Assembly: GCA_020632495.1 (NCBI GenBank)
Contig: JACKFL010000006.1
Span: forward strand, 248,001-312,000
Direction of reading: 5' to 3'
DNA from: Candidatus Omnitrophota bacterium
GTDB lineage: Bacteria; Omnitrophota; Gorgyraeia; Zapsychrales; Zapsychraceae
DNA: 64,000 bases
A program made the position numbers and the translations under genes. The notes beneath the pieces are model-generated. The model saw nothing but the letters and a program-made list of their open reading frames with translations, was not told the origin of the DNA and searched no databases. This document shows, piece after piece, positions 59,907-64,000 of the stretch (position 1 is its first letter; each line of letters opens with the position of its first letter).

Positions 59907-60262
59907 TGCACCCAGGTAATGCTGGGCCCCGCTGTCAGCGGGAGGATTAGAGCTACAGTGACGATACTTCGATTCGGTCCGCCCCAGGCGGACCTCACTC
60001 AGTATGGTTCTTTCAAAAGAGCCTGCCCTGAGCGACCGAGCCGAGCGAGGGAGTCGAAGGGTGAAACGAGCAATCTCTGCATGGAGCAATGCTAAATAGG
60101 CAGAAACTTCGGCGATGCGCGGCATCGCCGAGACGAATTGATCCGGTTCGTTTGATCTGCGGGTAGGCTGCAAGAGTTCGCGGAGTGATCCGCGAAGTCA
60201 GTTGAATAACCACTCTTGGCGTTCTGGCGAACGCCTTGCACTCAACTCGGCTTATGTCTGCT
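59839..60262 (+). ncRNA. rnpB: RNase P RNA, bacterial class A
   Basis: The catalytic RNA of RNase P, which trims tRNA 5' ends. GAGGAAAGTCCGAGCTCC at 59880-59897 is the conserved 5' core. Its P4 partner CTCAACTCGGCTTA at 60241-60254 carries a compensating change: CCGAG pairs with CTCGG, where E. coli has CCGGG/CCCGG. Also visible are CAGGTAATGCTGGG, AGGGTGAAACG, GCTAAATAGG and GGGTAGGCTGC. P1 is set by AGCAGGCA (59839-59846) pairing with TGTCTGCT (60255-60262). The 5' end lies within rnhA. No promoter is obvious; it may be cut from the upstream transcript. Confidence 0.93.
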
Positions 60263-60273
60263 GTGACACCGTT

Positions 60274-60302
60274 CCGGTTCAGGCCTTCGGGCCTGATACC
60301 GG
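60274..60302 (+). terminator. Stem-loop downstream of rnpB
   Basis: An 11-12 bp stem with a TTCG loop (inner arms 60280-60285 and 60290-60295, outer arms CCGGT and ACCGG) follows the RNase P RNA by 12 bases. A T bulge interrupts it, and no T-run follows, so termination is only possible. It may protect or mark the RNA 3' end. Confidence 0.45.
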
Positions 60303-60410
60303 ATCCGTCATGATCTCCGGCCGCGGGGCGGAAAAATTTAGCGATCGTTAAGATAAAGTCACACAAATAGGAAACGGGTTCCCTTCGCGGGACCATGGAG
60401 GAGGACGTCA

Positions 60411-61166
60411 ATGTCAGGACATAGTAAATGGGCAAGTATTAAGCATAAAAAAGGCGCGGCTGACGCCAAGCGGGGTGCCGCCTTTTCGAAGATGGCCAAA
60501 GAGCTCACCGTTATCGCCAAGAACGGGGGAGGAAATCCCGACACGAACGCGACGCTGCGCAATGCCATCGACCGCGCCCGCGGTATCAACATGCCCAAGG
60601 ACAAGATTGAGAATGCGATCAAGAAAGGTACGGGCGAGATCCCCGGTGTAACTTATGAAGAGATTTCTTTTGACGCCTACGGTCCGGGCGGTGTGGCCAT
60701 GATGATTACCGGTCTGACGGATAACAACAACCGCACCACCGCGGAGATCAAGGCCATCCTGAAACGCAAGAACGGAAGTTCCGCCGGTGCCGGGGCCACG
60801 TCGTTCCTGTTTTCCAAAACCGGATACATCTCCATTGAAAAGGACAAGGTCGGTGAGGATGAAATCATGGAAATCGCTATCGAGGCCGGCGCCGAGGATG
60901 TAAAGACGGACGGCGGGTATTATGAAATCTATACGGATATCAGCAATCTGCAGGCCGTCAAGGAGGCCATCGCGGAAAAGGAGATCCCGGTTGTCACCGC
61001 CGAGATGACGATGATCCCCAGCACCACGGTCAAGCTGGAAGGCAACGACGCCAAGTCCCTGCTGGCCCTGGTGGAGGCACTCGAAGAGCATGAGGACGTG
61101 CAGAACGTCTACGCGAATTTTGAGATTTCTGACGAAGAAATGGAACGCATCGCGGCCGAAGAGTAA
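60411..61166 (+). CDS. yebC: YebC/PmpR-family protein (TACO1-like)
   Basis: The 251-residue protein starts SGHSKWASIKHKKGAADAKR, the near-invariant start of this family, and has NGGGNPDTNATLRNAI, GPGGVAMMITGLTDNNNRT and VPSTTVKL-like blocks. The family was described as DNA-binding regulators and more recently as ribosome-associated factors that help translation of proline-rich stretches. A strong GGAGGAGG site precedes the ATG. Its TAA overlaps the ruvC ATG by one base, so the two are coupled, which is common. Confidence 0.97.
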   Translation: MSGHSKWASIKHKKGAADAKRGAAFSKMAKELTVIAKNGGGNPDTNATLRNAIDRARGINMPKDKIENAIKKGTGEIPGVTYEEISFDAYGPGGVAMMITGLTDNNNRTTAEIKAILKRKNGSSAGAGATSFLFSKTGYISIEKDKVGEDEIMEIAIEAGAEDVKTDGGYYEIYTDISNLQAVKEAIAEKEIPVVTAEMTMIPSTTVKLEGNDAKSLLALVEALEEHEDVQNVYANFEISDEEMERIAAEE

Positions 61167-61642
61167 TGCGCATTGTCGGGGTTGATCCGGGGACTCGGGC
61201 CACGGGATATGGGTTCATCGAAGCCCGCGGCAGCCGTCTGACATTGCTGGAGGCGGGCACCATCGTACCCAAGGCCGTGGACGGGTTGCCGCAGCGGATC
61301 CACAAGATTTACTCCATCCTCGATTCACTGATCGGACAGTACCAGCCGGAAATTCTTGTCCTGGAAAAGTTGTATTCACATCACCGGCATCCTGCCACGG
61401 TAGCGGTGATCGGGCACGTTCGCGGAGTCATCTGCCTGCTGACAGCCGCGCGGGGACTGCGGCTGGTTGAGCACAGCGCCAAACGGATTCGCAAAGCGGT
61501 CACGGGCAACGGAAATGCCACCAAGGCCCAGACCCGGCGCATGATCGCCCATGTATTCGGTATCGATGAGAAGGTGTTGACCCTGGATGCCAGTGACGCG
61601 CTGGCCCTGGGGCTGGGCTACATTTACATGAACGGCAGGTGA
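61166..61642 (+). CDS. ruvC: Holliday-junction resolvase RuvC
   Basis: The 158-residue protein has the RuvC acidic catalytic residues: Asp7 in VGVDPGTRATGYG, Glu in VLEKLYSHH near residue 68, and Asp in LDASDALALGLGY near 141. It cleaves Holliday junctions in recombinational repair. It is followed by ruvA after 1 base. ruvB is not in the window. Confidence 0.97.
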   Translation: MRIVGVDPGTRATGYGFIEARGSRLTLLEAGTIVPKAVDGLPQRIHKIYSILDSLIGQYQPEILVLEKLYSHHRHPATVAVIGHVRGVICLLTAARGLRLVEHSAKRIRKAVTGNGNATKAQTRRMIAHVFGIDEKVLTLDASDALALGLGYIYMNGR

Positions 61643-61643
61643 G

Positions 61644-62273
61644 ATGATCGTCAAAATCCGCGGACAACTGGTCGAAAAAAAGGAACATTCGGTTGTCTTG
61701 GGCGTACAGGGCCTATATTATGAAGTGATGGTGCCGCAATCGGTGCTGCGCCGCATCGAAGAGGCGCCGGATGCCCCGCAGGAGATCGAATTGATCACGT
61801 ATCATTACCTGCAGGTCAGCCAGTCCAGCGCCGTGCCGGTCCTGATCGGTTTCCTGAACGAAATCGAATGCGAATTCTTCCAGCAGTTCATCAAGGTCTC
61901 TGGGATCGGTCCGCGGGCCGCCGTCAAGGCGATCAGCAAGCCGATCAGCGAGATCACGCAGGCCATACACCAGGGGGACACAGCAAGTCTTAAGACACTG
62001 CCCGGCATAGGTTTGCAGCGCGCCAAGGAAATCGTGGCCAAGTTGCAGGATAAAGTCGGCAAATACGGCCTGATTCAGGATGCGGTATTGCCCGAAATTC
62101 CGGCTGATGCGGTGCCGGATTGGCAGAACGAAGCTCTGGATGTCTTGCTGCAGCTGCAGTACAAGAAACCCGAGGCGCAAGCGATGATCCAAAGGGCGCT
62201 TGAGCGTAACGAAAAGATCCACTCGGCCCAGGAGCTTCTCAACGAAATCTATAAGCAAAAGGTGAGCGGTTAA
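61644..62273 (+). CDS. ruvA: Holliday-junction branch-migration protein RuvA
   Basis: The 209-residue protein has an N-terminal OB fold (IRGQLVEKKEHSVVLGVQGL), two helix-hairpin-helix motifs (FIKVSGIGPRAAVKAI near residue 75 and TLPGIGLQRAKEIVAKL near 115) and a C-terminal helical domain (DVLLQLQYKKPEAQAMIQ). It binds four-way junctions and loads RuvB. Its stop and the scpB ATG overlap by one base. Confidence 0.96.
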   Translation: MIVKIRGQLVEKKEHSVVLGVQGLYYEVMVPQSVLRRIEEAPDAPQEIELITYHYLQVSQSSAVPVLIGFLNEIECEFFQQFIKVSGIGPRAAVKAISKPISEITQAIHQGDTASLKTLPGIGLQRAKEIVAKLQDKVGKYGLIQDAVLPEIPADAVPDWQNEALDVLLQLQYKKPEAQAMIQRALERNEKIHSAQELLNEIYKQKVSG

Positions 62274-63166
62274 TGGAGAATAATTCAACTGAACCTCTGC
62301 AGCATATTCAAGGTACCGTAGAAGCCCTTCTCTTTGTCAATGAAAGACCTATCACACTGGAACAGATCAAACGCACCCTGGTGACGGTGTCGCCAACGGA
62401 AATCAAGGCGGCCATCGCCGCGTTGAACGACGGCTATCAAGCCCGGCACGCCGGGATAACCATCGAGGAAATTGCGGGCGGATACCAGATGCTGAGTAAT
62501 CCCAGCTACGTGTCTTATATCCGCAGGTTTTACAAGACCAAGCATAAGGAAAAGTTGTCCAAACCGGCGCTGGAAACACTGGCCATTATCGCCTACAAGC
62601 AGCCGGTCACTCGGGCCGACGTTGAGCTGATCCGCGGCGTCAATTCCGACGGTATCGTCGCCAATCTGCTGGACAAGGAACTGATCAAACTCGCCGGCCG
62701 CAAGGACGTGCCGGGACGGCCTTTTCTTTACGCCACCACCAAGCAGTTTCTGGAATACTTCGGATTGAAATCTCTGGATAATCTGCCTAACCTGGCTGAA
62801 CTGGAGGCGCTGCAGAAGAATCGGGACGATGATCTCGCGGATGCCCAAATCGTCGACGGAATACCGCCGGAGGAATTGCCGCTGAACGATCTGGAACGGC
62901 AAAAGCAGGCGGCCATCGCCAAGGCCGAAGCCGCGGCGCCCGCATCGGATCGTCATACGGCGCCTGAACCGGGGGAACCCATTCAGGAGCTGGAAGAACT
63001 CGATCACAGCGGGTTGGAAGAGGCGGACGTTCCCCGGAATGAGTCCGGCGAGGATACGGTTGACCAAATCAATGAACCGGCCGAACAGGAGGCCGAACCG
63101 GTGGGGGCATCTACAGAACAGACGCCGTCCACAGAATACGAGAGTGATGAGCCTAGACAGTCTTAG
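62273..63166 (+). CDS. scpB: Segregation and condensation protein ScpB, long acidic tail
   Basis: The 297-residue protein has the ScpB double winged-helix domain: GTVEALLFVNERPITLEQI at the start, RPITLEQIKRTL, LSKPALETLAIIAYKQPVTR near residue 100 and GRPFLYATTKQFLEYFGLKS near 145. The family normally ends near residue 190-200. Here about 110 further residues are rich in Glu, Asp, Pro and Ala and look disordered. ScpB works with ScpA and SMC in chromosome compaction; smc lies 11 kb upstream, scpA is not visible. It overlaps the next start by 20 bases. Confidence 0.95.
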   Translation: MENNSTEPLQHIQGTVEALLFVNERPITLEQIKRTLVTVSPTEIKAAIAALNDGYQARHAGITIEEIAGGYQMLSNPSYVSYIRRFYKTKHKEKLSKPALETLAIIAYKQPVTRADVELIRGVNSDGIVANLLDKELIKLAGRKDVPGRPFLYATTKQFLEYFGLKSLDNLPNLAELEALQKNRDDDLADAQIVDGIPPEELPLNDLERQKQAAIAKAEAAAPASDRHTAPEPGEPIQELEELDHSGLEEADVPRNESGEDTVDQINEPAEQEAEPVGASTEQTPSTEYESDEPRQS

Positions 63167-64000
63167 AAAGAAAATCGACAGCATCGATGCCCGCATGATC
63201 GAACTGCTCAATGAGCGGGCCACACTGTGCCAGGAGATCGGGCAGCACAAACTGAAATCCCGCAAGGGAATTTATGCCCCGGCCCGCGAGAAGCAGGTCC
63301 TGGAGAATATCCGCAAGCTGAACAAAGGGCCGATGACCGCCGAGGCGTTTGACGCGATTTACCGGGAGATTATGTCCAGCTCACTGGCCCTCGAGAAGCC
63401 CCTGCAAATCGCCTATCTGGGGATCGACGGGTCATACACGCACCTGGCGGCCAACAAGAAATTCGGCTCGCAGGTCGACTACCTGCCCTGCGATACGGTC
63501 CTTGATGTCTTTCAACAGGTGGAAAGTGATGACTGCGACTACGGAGTGGTCCCGATCGAGAACTCCACCGAAGGCGTGGTCACCCACACTATCGATATGC
63601 TGGTCGATTCCGAGCTGAAAATTTGTGCCCAGATCTTGATGAAGATCTCCCACAATCTCGTTTCAAAGGTTTCGCTGCGGCAGGTGAAGAAGATCTACTC
63701 CAATCCGCAGGTCTTCGGCCAGTGCCGGAACTGGCTGCACAAGAATATACCCGGTGCGGCGCTGGTGCCGTGTGAGTCCACCAGCAAAGCCGCGCAGAAG
63801 GCGGCCAAGGAAAAGCAGACCGGCGCGATCTGCTCCAGCCTGGCGGCCCAAACTTACGGATTAAAGGTGCTGAAGAGCAACATCCAGGATATCGCGCACA
63901 ACAGCACCCGGTTTCTCGTCATCGCCAAACAGGACGTTCCCGCCACCGGTCGGGACCGGACCACGATCCTTTTTTCCATCAAGGACAAGGCCGGAGCCCT
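63147..64000 (+). CDS. pheA: Chorismate mutase/prephenate dehydratase (P-protein), 3' truncated
   Basis: The frame starts at the ATG 63147 inside the scpB end and stays open to the window edge (284 codons). Residues 1-85 are an AroQ-type chorismate mutase (SLRKKIDSIDARMIELLNER). From about 90 the prephenate dehydratase domain shows IAYLGIDGSYTHLAANKKFG, VVPIENSTEGVV and HNSTRFLVIAKQD with the catalytic Thr-Arg-Phe. An ACT domain for phenylalanine feedback begins at TTILFSIKDKAGAL. It makes phenylpyruvate for phenylalanine. GIDGSY replaces the usual GPxGSY. Confidence 0.96.
   Translation, partial: MSLDSLRKKIDSIDARMIELLNERATLCQEIGQHKLKSRKGIYAPAREKQVLENIRKLNKGPMTAEAFDAIYREIMSSSLALEKPLQIAYLGIDGSYTHLAANKKFGSQVDYLPCDTVLDVFQQVESDDCDYGVVPIENSTEGVVTHTIDMLVDSELKICAQILMKISHNLVSKVSLRQVKKIYSNPQVFGQCRNWLHKNIPGAALVPCESTSKAAQKAAKEKQTGAICSSLAAQTYGLKVLKSNIQDIAHNSTRFLVIAKQDVPATGRDRTTILFSIKDKAGA

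Noticed and set aside
60010..60075. CRISPR or REP array
   Set aside because: Only one copy is present in the window, and it lies inside the RNase P RNA; no regular spacing or repeat series exists.

Overview
The window reads as one bacterial chromosome segment with almost every gene on the + strand. The only clear minus-strand gene is a GGDEF protein at 51120-52289. I see no insertion sequence, integrase, CRISPR array or rRNA. Small overlapping operons, ATG/GTG/TTG starts with purine-rich ribosome sites, and a mix of housekeeping families (FabV enoyl reductase, a NIF3-like protein, a C4 zinc-ribbon protein next to rnhA and rnpB, ruvC-ruvA-scpB-pheA) suggest a Gram-negative-type bacterium from a poorly cultured lineage. 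An Omnitrophota-like organism is my best guess, but this is inference from gene content and not a phylogeny.

Region 1 (1 to about 19,670) is a surface-polysaccharide locus with clearly lower G+C and AT-rich codon use (lines counted by hand gave 28-43% G+C, against 62% just beyond the boundary). It holds a pyruvate-type HpcH/HpaI aldolase, a KdsB-like CMP-sugar synthetase, a 2-hydroxyacid dehydrogenase, a HAD phosphatase, several SDR sugar enzymes, methyltransferases, and a GT-B protein with an HP motif of the kind seen in CMP-sugar transferases. It also holds a sulfation cassette: sulfotransferase, a pyruvate kinase-ATP sulfurylase fusion, APS kinase, and a second sulfotransferase with a degenerate PAPS loop. 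It ends with a CDP-glucose-dehydratase homologue lacking its catalytic Tyr, another SDR, and an O-antigen polymerase/ligase-like membrane protein. Together these would make, methylate and sulfate a polymer, perhaps one containing an unusual CMP-activated keto-deoxy sugar acid.

Region 2 (about 19,670 to 31,880) is also polysaccharide biosynthesis but GC-rich like the rest of the chromosome: a LegB-like 4,6-dehydratase, sugar nucleotidyltransferase and reductase; glycosyltransferases; a WecG/TagA-type transferase; a WcaJ-type initiating phosphotransferase; two O-antigen ligase/polymerase-like proteins; and gmd-fcl for GDP-fucose-type sugars.

Region 3 (31,880 to 64,000) is largely housekeeping. 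It runs pgk-tpiA-secG, a five-gene oligopeptide ABC transporter, two tandem paralogous membrane-TPR proteins, glgC, fabV, a 55-residue HTH protein, an acyl carrier protein, smc with an atypically short hinge region, the GGDEF gene, a CvpA-like protein, a NIF3-like protein, dnaG with three of four zinc ligands replaced, rpoD, a secreted protein of unknown function, tRNA-Ile2(CAU), the zinc-ribbon protein, rnhA overlapping the RNase P RNA gene, yebC, ruvC, ruvA, scpB and a truncated pheA at the right edge.

The most unusual item is the pyruvate kinase-ATP sulfurylase fusion inside a sulfated-capsule locus. The departures from family norm in DnaG, SMC, the CDP-glucose dehydratase and the second sulfotransferase are also worth testing. 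Everything here is read by eye from sequence and translation; no database search was run.
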